A stretch of DNA of 64,000 bases from the NCBI GenBank assembly GCA_012295275.1, contig CM022671.1:17978956-18042955 (forward strand), written 5' to 3'. The notes under the pieces are model-generated. The model saw only the letters and a program-made list of their open reading frames with translations, was not told the DNA's origin and did no database searches. The stretch comes from Chrysomallon squamiferum (Eukaryota; Mollusca; Gastropoda; Neomphalida; Peltospiridae). The translations under genes and the position numbers were made by a program. Positions 13,711-27,176 of the stretch are shown here, in pieces (position 1 is the first letter of the stretch; every line of letters starts with the position of its first letter).

Positions 13711-14585
13711 TTTAAATAAAATAAAATGTTCCTTTCACTTATTATAATGTTTGAAATGCAAGACATTTCTGCATCATCAGTAACTGAGGTAAAAACACAA
13801 AAAAAAAATGCCAGTTATTAAAAGTAAATATATATATTTTACTGTCAACATTAATTTTATTTTAAATTTATATCTCAGTATTCCTTACTTGTAAAGAAAG
13901 CATTTATGCTTTTAAAAGATCGTTTCAGAAATATTTAATGTAATATCAACATGCTTTATTGGACTCTTTCCAAGTAAACAAGTTATATTCAACTACAATG
14001 TACAAATGGTGGTGCAAAAATAAACGTTATAAACATCAGCTTTGATAGACAGACCAACTGCATATCATACTATCATCCTTCATTCTTATTGATATTTAAA
14101 AAGAAAAGAAAAAAAAAAAGAAGAAGAAGAAATATTCATGCTAATTCTTAGTTTATCAATATATATATATATATATTTATATTTAAAAAAAAGAATTTAA
14201 GAAAAAAAAGATTAAATCTTTTCTGATTTAAATTAACTTTTAACCTTATAAACATGTGTAGATAAATGAAGCATGAAAGTCATTTCCTTTTCCTTTCTTA
14301 TCATTTATTTTTACATTAAAAAAAATGCTTTACATTTCACATTAAATAAATATACTTAGGACCAGATTTTCAACCCTAGATTCTTTTAAACATTTACATC
14401 AGTTGAAAATAAAAACCAAAAGATTCATTTAAAAGGAAAAAAAAAAATAAATTGGCATTGTAATTTTGAAATGTCAACACCTGATACCAATTTATTCAGA
14501 AACCATTAAAGCAAAAAAGAAAAAAAGAGAAAAGAATGAAAGAAAAGAAAAAAAAAAAAGAAAAGAAAAAGAAAAGAAGACAAAA

Positions 14586-14753
14586 TTAGTTGTCGTAGTG
14601 TAATTTTACGGTTATTGATTTGTATGATACATCTGAATCTCGCCTATAGCTATCAAGATAGGTCTTAGCGATTTTCTTCAGCTTTTCACTATCTTCAATA
14701 TGACTTGTTAATTTAACGCTGTCTCTGAGTATTCTGAGGTCCAGGAAAACATT
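14586..14753 (-). other. Exon-like open patch (minus), unassigned
   Basis: On the minus strand, after an AG at 14,755-14,754, a frame of 55 codons plus TAA is open. It has a helical, highly charged composition (for example EDSEKLKKIAKTYLDSYRRD). It is the most protein-like patch of the first 17 kb. It requires a preceding exon in phase 0 (or phase 2 if the earlier AG is used). The nearest known minus-strand exon (18,017-18,173) ends in phase 1, so it cannot join directly. It may be an exon of an unseen gene or chance. Confidence 0.25.
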
Positions 14754-15369
14754 CTTAAACCTTTGTTTAATTTAAGTACAAAAGCAGAATGGTGTATATT
14801 GCCCCTAGAGGTTCCACTGGTTAATCCTCTATAAACTTAAATATAGATATAGAAGTCAAAACCTGGTACTGGCTTCTACCCATAGATGTCAAGACCAATG
14901 TAAAAACAACAACAACTTCAATTTTAGTTACTATTTTAAAAATACTTACAATATCAATAGCTCATGGACTGTATGTCAAAAACTGGTAATACAAAATGTT
15001 CACATATGAAGCAATGCACATATGCATGCATGCATATATACATACATACACACAAGCATGCCAAAAATAAAAAATACCTAAATGCTCATGAACAGCACAG
15101 TATAATAAACTGACACCATAAGTTACAAAACTATATGCTTTTAGAAACTTTACATTAATTTATACACTGACATTTGTTATTGTTTTGTTTTTCTAAATGT
15201 AAACAAGATTTTGTTACATAAGAAAAGTTTATCTGTAGTGAACGTAGGTGTGTGTGTATATGTAAATAATTAGCCTGGTGGGATTTCTCTTTTAACAAAC
15301 TGATATTTTTTGTTAGGTAAACAAAGCTTCAGCAATAATTAACAACCTGCAGATATGTATATCATACAC

Positions 15370-16040
15370 ATGATTTAATTATTACACACAACTGGAGACA
15401 TTGTGTCTGATACATGATACACTGCTTGAATACAGAACTTATTTTATTACACACAGTTATTGTAACATACACAAACGTATATAAACACACACACACTCAC
15501 TCACTCACACAATTACATACATTTTCTGCAAAATCTCAGACAAATCCAAATACATTGAAACTGTCACATGAAACATATACACATTGAATAAATCTAAAAG
15601 TCTAATTATGTATGTGTGTTTGTGTGTATGCATATGTGTGTGTGTGTGTTGTGTGAGTGAGTATGCGTGTGTGTGTATGTATTATAATCCAGCATTACTA
15701 AGTTTTAAATACTTTATTTGTTAATATAGACTCTACACAATTGTTACATGATGCATACATATGTGTGTTGAGTAAATTTAATCATATATTTCATGCCAAA
15801 TATATGTGTTTGTATATTTGTATGTATGTGTGTATGTATATAACTATTACAGACTTTAATCAAGGAAATATTGTCTTAGCATTTGTCTGAATCACATGTA
15901 CACTGGATAAATCATATATTTCATATAAAACTAATATACCTGTTTAGTGTCTGAATGTACTGCAATTGTTACACAAGACACACATATTAAAAAAGTCACG
16001 TATTTCATATCAAACTGATATATACAGTCTGTAACCACCT
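15370..16040. repeat. Degenerate tandem family
   Basis: Related blocks recur: 'attgttacacaagacacacat' or variants, 'gaataaatc', 'atcatatatttcat', then 'actgatatat'. Copies are recognisable near 15,380, 15,550, 15,740, 15,890 and 15,965. The copies are interleaved with GT/CA-rich sequence. They explain an open frame on the minus strand at 15,940-16,152 that might otherwise be taken for an exon. Confidence 0.6.
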
Positions 16041-17174
16041 TAGACTTTAATCTAGGATCGCTGGGCTTTGAAGAATTATTCGTGTGGCTTTCTTGTGGTT
16101 CATAAAGCTGTATGATTAGGACTATTCCCTCAGAGGAACAGGAATGTTTAAACTGATAATAATAATATTAACAACAGTACAAGGGAAGAATACTGATCAA
16201 AGCCAAGATAAAGCAAGTTCCATTAAAATGATTTTATTTTAATTATTTCCTGTAACTTTCAAAGAGATATTTATTTAATGATATTATATCAGTTGCTGAT
16301 AACTCTATTACATAAGAATATAATTATTTTTGGTTTAACTGAAATTGGTTTTCGTCAATACACAAGTTATTATCAGAATACAAAAAGTTACTGCTTTTAA
16401 ATTAATGGCACTTATAAGTATTAGTAAGTATCCATATTGCAATGAGTACTAAATATATTAAAAGAGATAATAATAAAACAAATTATGAAGTGGTTGTTAC
16501 AGCTCTAATGGTTACAAAAGAAGGATTGCTTTTAAGTTCTATATAATGTCTATTTGTCATCTTTATGTGAGCATTTGTGTTTATGTCTGGTTATACATAG
16601 AGTGTAAGATTTTTGTGTCAAAATATACTCATTTTTTAAATCCACAGAAATCATTAAATATTTAAAAAGTTAATTATTTCTTCTGAACAATTATATATTT
16701 AAAATACATATCTGACTTATCATTTTGTTTTATTGTATTCAAACAATAATTTAACTTGCAAATCAAAATATTATTTACTTCATTATATTTATTTATTTAT
16801 TCATCTATTTTATTATATTTTTTTAACTTTTATTATAATTTTTATTTTACTTTATTTTATTTTATATTTGCTAAATTTTATTATAAAAATTCACAAACAT
16901 TCCATTATATACAAAAGGACATTTTAAATAATTAAATTTCTACAATGATAAAAGTGCGATGTATTAAATGAAACTGTTCAATATTGAGTTTAATTCATGC
17001 ATGGTCACATTTTTAAATGATGAATGGACAATGAACATGCCACAAAGAGATTTCTTTTAAAGATACTTTATAATTTGCAGTTTACACAGAGACACTTGGT
17101 GGTTATTGACAGAAAGTAAACACAACAATAGCCGCAGTGCAAACAAAGTTCAAGAAACAGTCATTCCAGTCACT

Positions 17175-18173
<999 letters not shown>

Positions 18174-18800
18174 TTCACCATTCTATTGCCGACAGACACT
18201 CTTTCACTTTCTTGTCATAGTTCCGCAAAAGATTCCCGCCGTTCGGTTGTTCAAAACACTTTGGACACCTAAGTCCCTGCGATCGACAGTGAAAGTAGAA
18301 TCCACTATAAATTTATCGACCTGTGACATACGCCCGGAAGAGAACTCCCTCATCCCAAATATAGAAGAGTCACGTGGATTTTATTTCCTGTAGTAGTCAC
18401 TATCACACTAGTTATCTTATAATACAAAGTTATGAATTAAATAAATGATTGTAATGGAAATTTTCGCCTGAATTTTCATATATTTTCAAGAAGTAGTATT
18501 AAATAACGGGGAGTAAGAATAAATTATAAACTCAGTAACACGGAAATCATAGAATCTCAGTAGATTTTACTTTATTTATTTCAAATTTCTCATTGCATTT
18601 ATGATTACATTATTTTTTGTAGTTAACATAATGAGTTTTAAAGATATATAAATATCAATATAATAATTAATAATTATAAGATTGCACAGGTCAAATTTAA
18701 TGACACTTCATGTTCACATACTGCATAGGACATATCCGAATAACGGTGAAAGAAGAAAACAATCAGGTTTTAGGAACATAGCTTTGTTCGTAAAACAAAA
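18174..18800. promoter_or_regulatory. Probable bidirectional promoter, microprotein / THUMPD3
   Basis: Two start codons face away from each other across this interval. The half nearer the microprotein is GC-richer than its surroundings. It carries an ETS-like CCGGAAG at 18,334-18,340 and a palindromic E-box GTCACGTG at 18,369-18,376. ETS and CACGTG sites are common in housekeeping bidirectional promoters. No TATA box is obvious. Transcription starts are not determined. Confidence 0.5.
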
Positions 18801-19434
18801 ATGGCTGCGCCCACAGAAGACACCATGGACAAAGAGAATATCCCAGAAATTGTGGAAATTGAAGCTACCGTTGCTACTGGCTTTGAACAGATTGCAAGAG
18901 AAGAAGCTGAAGAAATACTTGGTACACAGCCGAGGACAGGACGTGGGAAAATAAATATGAAAATACCTCTGAATGAAGCATTCAAAGTTAGTCATTTTTT
19001 ATTTTAAATTTCAATTTCAAGAGAATTTGGTTCATAAATTTTACACTTAAATTAAAAAATAAACAGTAATATAACTGAACTATGAAAATGTTTAAACTCT
19101 AGGAATAAAGAAAACAACAAATTAAAACTCGATTTATAAAAAAAATATATATATTATTAATATTTTTTTATTTTATTATTTTTTTCTAACATTAAAAAAA
19201 ATCTCTAGTCAAATAGTTGTTGTATTTAAAATTTAATAATTCCAAAACCGTAACAGTGAAAACCAAACAATAACAGGATAGGCATCAACTGGAATATTTT
19301 TTTTTTAAATTTAATTTTTTTATTTCAGGTGCTTAATCTTGGATGTATTGACAACATTCGCGTGGTGATGAGTACAATGACAAATGTTGAATTCACTAAG
19401 AATGAGGTATGTTATATGAACTAAAAGTCTGATA

Positions 19435-19474
<40 letters not shown>

Positions 19475-22400
19475 CAACATCTTTATTTTCCCCTTTCATT
19501 ATTTTGCACTTTATACATCTTGTCTACTTCATGAAAGTACAGGAGCAAATGAACATAATTCTAAAGTTTTAATGAATTATATTTTTAAAAAGTAAAACCT
19601 TTTTTATTTTTTGAGTGGGGGAATCATAACTGTTTTGTTGTCATCTAACTTCTTGTACACAAAAAGTGCATTTCCTCTATGTATATTTTATTTATTTTTT
19701 TCCAGACGGATTGTATGAAAAGACTAAGAGAAATTGTAAAAGATGTAGAATGGACCAGAGGTTTGAAAGTGTGGGGGAAAGTATATTCCTTTCCTCATCC
19801 TATCTCACCAGTTCCTGATGTCATACCAGAAAACTTGGGTGAACCATTCATTGTGTCAAGGGAAAAACAACCTAAAAAACAAAAGGATAAAAAAATGAAA
19901 AAAGATAAATTTCAGAAAGAAAAGGAGCTGAAACGTAAAATCAAAGAAGGGAAATTAAAAGATAAGCCCAGTCATGAATGTAAAGAACCTGGCATGGAAA
20001 GTCAGAAAACCGAAGAATCAGGTAAACCACAAGAATCTCTTGAAACAGGACAGTTTGACGATGTTGAAGATGATGCTGACAAAAAGCTTAAAAGAAACGG
20101 TAAAGCTCGTGACAGTTCTGGCGACATGAATGACGATGAAGGAAGTGCAGAAAAACAAACTGGAATCTCATCAGTGGAAGATGTGAAACTTGAAGACGTT
20201 TCAGGCGCAACTGAAAATGTAGCATCTGCTGATGAAAACAGCAAAATGGAAGAAAACACTGTCGATGATCAGAAAACTAATGAATGTATGACAGATGGAA
20301 ATAACTCAGCAGTAACTGTGGAAGAGAATAACAAATTATCTCAACCTGATTCAACAGATAAGCAGGATGCCACCGAGGAAGCTGAACAAGAGGAAGGGAT
20401 CGAAGAGAAAACGAAGAAACGAGACCCAACCAAACCAACTTTCCGAGTGACCTGTAATCGTACTGGAGAAGGTCACAGCTTCGATTCTATGTGTGCTGCG
20501 GCCAATTTTGGTGATGCTGTTCAGAATTATTTTGGATGGAATGTGGACATGAAAAATTTTGACATAGAAGTGATATTGAATATAGAGGACCGAGATGTTT
20601 CAGTTGGTATTGGCTTGACAAAACAGAGCCTTCATCGACGAAACCTCTCCAGTTTTGGACCAACAACACTCAGACCCACCATTGCTTATAACATGCTCAG
20701 GTATGGTTTAAGTTTACAGTTAACTTTTAAAATAATTTAAAATATATCACAAGCAGTTGAATGCTTTTTTATTTTATTTTTTTTCTTGGATTATTTCTTT
20801 ACTTCAATCAGTAAAATAAAATGTTATTAATACAGATAAGATTATATTGTTTGCATACCATTTACAGTAATATTAATTTATTCATTATTTTAAAATAGTT
20901 AAAATGTAATAAAATTTGTCCAATTAATAGTATATATGCGTATTTTAATACACGTGTATGTTATTAATTTGTTTGAAAAGGCATAGATATTATTACACAT
21001 TTAAATAACATTTCTTTTTTTTTCTTTTTTTTAAATTTAGTTTATTATCATATCTCAGCATTATTTCTGAAATAAATATTAAATACTAAACAGTCTTAAC
21101 TATGAACATAAATACAAGTAATCTTTGTTCTTGTGTTACAGAATGTGTAGGATACACCCAGGTGATGTAGTGTGTGACCCAATGTGTGGCAGTGGAAGTA
21201 TTCCTATCCAGGTAGAACATGCCACAACATTTATAATACTTATAATTCTCTGTCCATATTTTTTCATTTATATTAACCAGGAATCAAATCATAGAACCTT
21301 TTCCATCCTTGCTGTGTATAGTAAATTAATAAACATCAATTTCAAATAATTCTGATGTTATTTTTTTGTTATTATTTTTTTTTTCCTTGATTAAATATTA
21401 ATTGTTTTCTGTATCATTCACAAGCTAGAATGGTTTATTGATGAGACTTTTTATCTGTAATTATAATATAAATGATATGCAAAAAGGATTTAATAAAATA
21501 TTTTGAATTATTTTTGATTTACTAAAGGTTCAGGTTCAGATTAATCATGGGACAGTAAAATTACCAAAAGCCGTATCTTTCCTGTCAGTGTTTGTTTTCT
21601 TTGTTTTGTATATGATCACTACAGCTACAAGTTCTGCAGTTAGTCGATTGACAAATTGTAATATTTATTTAAAAACTGGGTTATTTTGCTGTTTTATTTA
21701 CTAGGGTGCTATTAGCTGGCCTTGGGGTTACCATTTGTGTGGAGATAACTTCCCTAAAGCCTGTGACAGAACCATGGAGAATATCACCAGTCTCAACATG
21801 TCATACAAACAGCAGAACAAGTGAGTATCAGCTGATAATGGTGCTGTGTACACAAGTTAGACCCCCACACAAAACACATACACATAAAGACAGAGTAAGA
21901 TGCAACATTTACTTATTTTCTTGTTATTTTATTTTAAATACATATATACACACATAGAGACACAAACAAACAAAACATATTTATTTCCTTGTTATTTTAT
22001 TATATATTTATTTATTTGTTTACAGGAGACCAATTTCTCTTGATGTTGCTAAATGGGATGTGTGTAATCTTCCTCTACAAGACAGTAGTGTGGATATTTT
22101 TATCACTGATCTGGTAAACATTTTACTTATTTCACATTCTTTTATTATTAATACACATATATATTTATTATTTAATAAAACTTTGTCATGAAAATAGCTG
22201 CTAGAACTTAGATGGTGTATTATTTATTTTGTATTCTTGCAATTTTCTGCAGCAGTCACAAGCTAAATAATTCTTTGGAAATGATGTCAGATTTGAAAAA
22301 TATCTTTTTTCTAGAACTATTGTATTCTTTGATAATTTATAATTTTGTCCAATTGTTATTTATTTACTTGTTTTATTATTTGTGACTTTTTAATTTTTTC

Positions 22401-23881
22401 TATTATTACATCATTTATTTTTTTATTTCACTGCAGCCTTTTGGTAAAAGGTAAGTCATTTATCAAACAAAAATTCCTAAGTATTCAGATTTAGTTGTAA
22501 ATACATAATTAATAAGCAATGATTGTGTTATGTGAAAAATGAATCAGTTTAATGGCATTAATCCTTTCCTTCATTATCTTAATCTCTGGATTAAGACTGG
22601 AATAAACTTCCATCCCAATTCACATTTTAATTTTGCTGAATATGTTATTAATATTGAAGGTTGTAGGTCTTATTATTATTATTATTATTATTATTTTATT
22701 ATTACAGTAACAATAGGTCTTAAGATCATGTTGCAGGGATTAATTTATAGATTTTAAAAAATCAGATTTTCAAGAATGTATTTGCCAATTCTTAGAGTAT
22801 TTTAGTAAATATTTGCAGTAATTTTATATTTTTTCCATTAGATAAGCATTAAGCCTTTATTTATTTATTACTCTTTATTTTTTTAACAAATTCACTTTGT
22901 ATTCGTCTCTGTTTCAAAGATTTGTAGGGAAAAAGATAAAATGAAATAGACATATAGACAGTTAAATAAGGTTATATGTAGATAAATATGACATTATAAT
23001 TTTTAACACAAATATTTTATTTTTACTTTAGGATGGGGTCAAAGTTCAACAACATGACTCTGTATCCTGCAGCTCTCACTGAAATGGCTCGAGTGTGTCG
23101 GCCGGGCTGGGGTAGAGCTTGTTTTCTCACCGTGGACAAGAAATGTATGATAAAGGTAAGAAAAAATCAGATGTTAACAGTTATTAAATATGATTCTACT
23201 TTTATATAAAACAAGATTATCCTAATGGAAAAACCTACAAACACCATTTTTAGGATCATTGATTCCTAATTTGAAACAAAGCAACATCAGCATGCATTTC
23301 CTCTGGTATATAGGAAAAAGCACATTAAAAGAGAAATAATTAATGTACGAATTTGAAGTATTTAAAAATTTATTCCATTTAGAAAATGATTTACTTAACA
23401 AAGGTCAGATATCAATTTTCAAAAGGTACATGATCTAAATGTTTTTAAAATCAGAATAATAAATGGCAAAAAATTTACACTTATTTTCTGATCTTTGTAT
23501 TAAGTCAGTCAGAAGATTTCTAATGTTCCATTTCAGACAATGCAGTCAATGACGGTTCGTCGCTACTGGCAACGGCGCATGATCCTTGGCATCAACTTGG
23601 GAGGTCTGGCTGCAGGCGTGTTCCTTCTGACCAGAACAGAATTCCCTTTTACCCACAATACTAAGAATGCTCAGGATAAATGTTCAGAACCTGCTCCACT
23701 GAACAGCAAGCAGATGTCTGCAGAACGAATGGCCGCCATTCAGATGGCCAAAGACTTAACTAGTCGACCACTTGAAAATCCACAAGAAAATAATGCAGCT
23801 GAAAATAAAGAGACTGAAGTGACAGAAAAACCACATCAGGCTGAACCAGAGGTTGAGATGAAAGCAGAGAGTGATAAATAG
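18801..23881 (+). CDS. THUMPD3: tRNA (guanine-N2)-methyltransferase THUMPD3
   Basis: Exons: 18,801-18,986; 19,329-19,406; 19,706-20,700; 21,142-21,211; 21,705-21,820; 22,026-22,113; 22,437-22,450; 23,032-23,155; 23,537-23,881. Phase is consistent throughout, giving 671 aa (human about 507). THUMPD3 with TRMT112 makes m2G in tRNAs (family knowledge). Residues about 10-420 carry the N-terminal and THUMP region, interrupted at about 141-326 by a Lys- then Glu/Asp-rich insert that explains most of the extra length. The Rossmann methyltransferase follows, with SAM motif I DPMCGSGSIP (about 428-437), then NFPKACDRT and the catalytic DLPFGKRMGS (from residue 510). A C-terminal tail of about 60 residues is Glu-rich. 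The start codon follows a stop-free short leader and has a favourable context. The 14-nt exon 7 encodes PFGK of the active site. Identification is secure from motif order. Confidence 0.95.
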
Positions 23882-26530
23882 ACAACAAGTGGAGATGTAC
23901 TATATGGTTGATTGAACTGGCTTAAATATATTTTGTGTACTTTCAAATGATTTATTTATGAGGTCCATTCTTTACTAATAAAACCTGTAATTATAAAATA
24001 AGAAGATAACATCACTTAATAAATAGAAATGTAAAAATAAAAATTTGAAACTTATTATAAAAAAGCCATATCCTGTTCTGACTTTTAGACATTTATAGAT
24101 GTAATCAGAACCAAAAAATAATAATAATAACTCAGACTCAACAGATCATGTTTTTGTTATAATGCTTTATTGTTAACAAAGATTTGTCAACATAACAGTC
24201 AATTTGGAAGCATACAAAATATATTTAAAAAGGATTTTGTTTCAAACAATAAAAGGTCTACATTAAATATTGTCAAAACAACGCACAACAAAAACTGTTA
24301 AACATAATTCATTTGTTACAGCAATAATTGGTATCTTTTTACAATGTCGTAAATATAAACAATTTTGCAAAAACTCATTGTTTCATTAGATTATTAACAT
24401 AATTTTTCAGTTCCTTGTATCATCAATTGATTAAAAAGTTCAATAGAATCTATATTTAACTTGACTGTTGTAAAAATTGTTAAAGATGCTTTTTGTAATT
24501 AGATAGTTAATTAATTTGAATGAACAGAATATTTTAAAAATTAAATTTGCATTATTAGTGAAATACAAAGAAAAAAGATAAAACATATATATAGTATGTA
24601 AACAGTTTTTATTATGATGATAAAACATAATTTGTCAACATTTGTTACTGTTAATTTATTACAGTGACAGCAAGAAAAAAATTGTGTCCTGACTGATCCC
24701 AGTGATAAAATCATAAATAGAATAGAACATTTCTGTATATTAATTTACTAAAGTGATAAAACATAATTTGTAAACACTTAATATTTGTAATTTATTACAG
24801 TGATAAAAGACAAAATATACAACAAAACATATTTGTCATTTAATTTTGTTAGTTTCACATTTAGTCAGTCTGTTTAGATTTTGTTTGTTCATTTGTCATA
24901 ATAACTATGTATTTAAGGTAACAATTTAATGATTACATCCAAACAGCTACAAATGCTGCATGTACAAATCAAATTTTATGGATGGTTCCAATTTTCCTTT
25001 CTTTTTTCCCATTTTCTTTTTTTTTTTTAAATTATCAAAATTCTCATTTTCACCAGACTGTTCAGTTAATCTTATTTGTGATTTGTTTAATATTGTTGGT
25101 ATTGTCAATACATATCATTTTGTATGATTGGTGCATAAGTAAATTTTACTTGTTTTGATAGAATTCATAAGTGAATTACTGTGTAATACCTAGTTCAACG
25201 TAGCTATTTTTACCATTAAAAACATTTAAAGTAAATTGGTAATTAAATAAATAAAAAGGAGTTAAAGCATTAACTTACCAAATCTGGGGCATTTTTTATG
25301 TTATTTATTTATTTTTTAACATTATTGTTGTTTGTTTTGGTGTTCAGCCTTTCTGAAAACAAAAAGATGACGAAAGGAGAATCTTCTTTTTTTTTTTTTT
25401 TTAATTTATACTATAATAACTATTTTGATTTTCTTGTCTTTATTTATGTTATAAAATAATTTTGTTTACTGATTTACTATTACTTTTAGAATTAATTTGT
25501 ATTTATTGACACGAAAAAATATGTTATTAATACCCCATAATTATTTTCAGAACATTTCTATTTCATCTACAGCAAATTCTTTTGGTGGTTCATTTAGTGC
25601 CTTGAATGTTTGATATTGTAAGTTATTGTGATGAAAGTTATTAAACAATTTTGAAAGCTCAAGGATTTATTTATTATTTTATTTTAATTACAGTTACATC
25701 ATTACCATTGTCATCATCATCATCATTACTGAAAAACATGGAACAATCTCTACCTTTTTCAGAAAACCTCTATTTGAAATTATGTACTAAACTGTAAACT
25801 GAACTTATTTGTATTAACATTATTATTACTAAATATAATGTGTATGAAAAACAATGCTACATGATACAAAATGATGACAAAGTTTTGGATTCCATTCACT
25901 GAAAAGCAGGCTGCTGTGATGAGATTTGACAGGTCACTGGATCAATACATTGGAGTACACCCAACTGACATTTCTCATTCTACAAAGTGGGTATGGCTGT
26001 TTTATTTCATGTTGTGATATATGCTTTCATGTTTATCATGTATATGATGAAAAAAAAATCCCTTCGATATGATAAAGTGGTGATGATAGTAGATTTTTCT
26101 GTAACGCTTAATTTTTTTTTTTTTTTTTTTTTTAAATAGCCGTATGTAATTTAAAATAAGCATGTACATGACTGACACTTTTTTTTTTTTTTTTTTTTTT
26201 TTTTGGTTATATTTCTTTATTTATTATGATGTGTTACCAATGGAAATAAAAAAAAAATAAAATAAAAAAAATACTAATGAAATAAAACAATTTGGAAATA
26301 TGCAATATGCATTTAGACTTCAACGTATCTCACTATCTGCAAAGGAACGCTTATTTTTGTATCATATTACTAAGGCACACTCGCAACAGTTACACACGGT
26401 CACTAAATATTTAAACAGCTGACATTTATAACTAGATACTTGAAAATAAATACGTCCAACTTAAACACAAAATGACAGAGTACCAGCATTTTGTTAAACC
26501 CATACAATATTTTGTCGACATTCGGTCCAA
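23882..26530. other. Intergenic, THUMPD3 to XPC
   Basis: AT-rich sequence with poly-T runs near 25,387, 26,110 and 26,180. Candidate THUMPD3 polyadenylation hexamers follow soon after the stop ('actaataaaacc' near 23,975). A diverged tandem pair lies at 24,617-24,810. No open frame looks like a gene. Confidence 0.6.
24617..24810. repeat. Two-copy direct repeat, period about 136 bp
   Basis: 'tgataaaacataatttgt' followed by 'aatttattacagtga' occurs at about 24,618 and again at about 24,754, with small differences between copies. Noncoding. Confidence 0.8.
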
Positions 26531-26640
26531 ATCTAAATGGAATTAGCTCCCTTAGATCCGTGGCGGCGGGAGAAATCGGAAAATGTTAACAACTTTATCT
26601 TGTGTCCGATCAAATCAGTGCGACGATGACATGCATTTGT
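26530..26640 (+). promoter_or_regulatory. Probable XPC promoter / 5' leader
   Basis: A local GC spike (ccgtggcggcgggagaaatc, about 26,560-26,580) stands out from AT-rich flanks some 600 bp upstream of the XPC start codon. A splice-acceptor-like 'tttttatatttcag' ends at about 27,048, so the leader is probably spliced into the start exon. The GGCGGGAGAAA string resembles an E2F site with one extra base. No experimental start site is known. Confidence 0.35.
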
Positions 26641-27145
26641 AATGATATTTATTATTTATATAAACATATATATTTCACATGCATTTTCGGCAAGGGTAAA
26701 ATATGATGATTATTATTGAATATAAGGCGACATTTGCATCAGATAAACTCATCTTTTATCAACATTAGCCCATTCCCGATTACTAGGATTAACATTACAT
26801 TTTGTAAACAAACATTTGTCAAATGATTTGCGTTAAATGATTAATACAGAAGAAGTAGATGGTACATTTTAGAATTACGCTATATCTTTGATTTAAATAT
26901 AAATAATATAATATAATTAGCGAAAAAACAAACAAAAAAACTACAGAATTATATTTTCATTCTTTTCTCTTTAAATAAACACTATGAAGTAATTTAGCAT
27001 TTAATGGCATCCACCAGAAAATGTATTTAGTAAATTTTTATATTTCAGTTTTACAACTGTTATTTTGAGAATGAGTGTGATTCTATATGGATAAAATGTT
27101 GAAACTTATTTTAAAAAAACAATAAAATACAAAAAATAGTTGTAA

Positions 27146-27169
27146 TGGCTGCAAAGGAATTTCATTAAG
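27146..27169 (+). other. Short upstream ORF before XPC
   Basis: ATG followed by six codons and TAA (MAAKEFH), out of frame with XPC. It ends seven bases before the XPC ATG and lies downstream of the candidate leader acceptor at 27,048. It would be in the 5' UTR if that acceptor is used. It could lower XPC translation; no direct evidence. Confidence 0.3.
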
Positions 27170-27176
27170 AACAACA

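Larger units (their letters stand above)
1..17174. other. Gene-poor AT-rich region with local duplications
   Basis: No confident protein-coding gene or RNA gene is visible in these 17 kb. The sequence is AT-rich and made largely of poly-A/T runs, microsatellites and diverged tandem or near-tandem duplications, the clearest of which are listed separately. A few patches have more balanced composition (about 640-1140, 8040-8170, 9118-9310, 10,380-10,790, 14,586-14,753 and 16,040-16,152). These could be exons of an unseen gene, noncoding RNA or transposon relics. None gives a reading frame that can be chained convincingly to another. Confidence 0.6.

Noticed and set aside
15940-16152. Minus-strand open frame with a good acceptor (tattatcag)
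   Set aside because: Its second half lies in the degenerate tandem family at 15,370-16,040, and no matching upstream exon phase was found.
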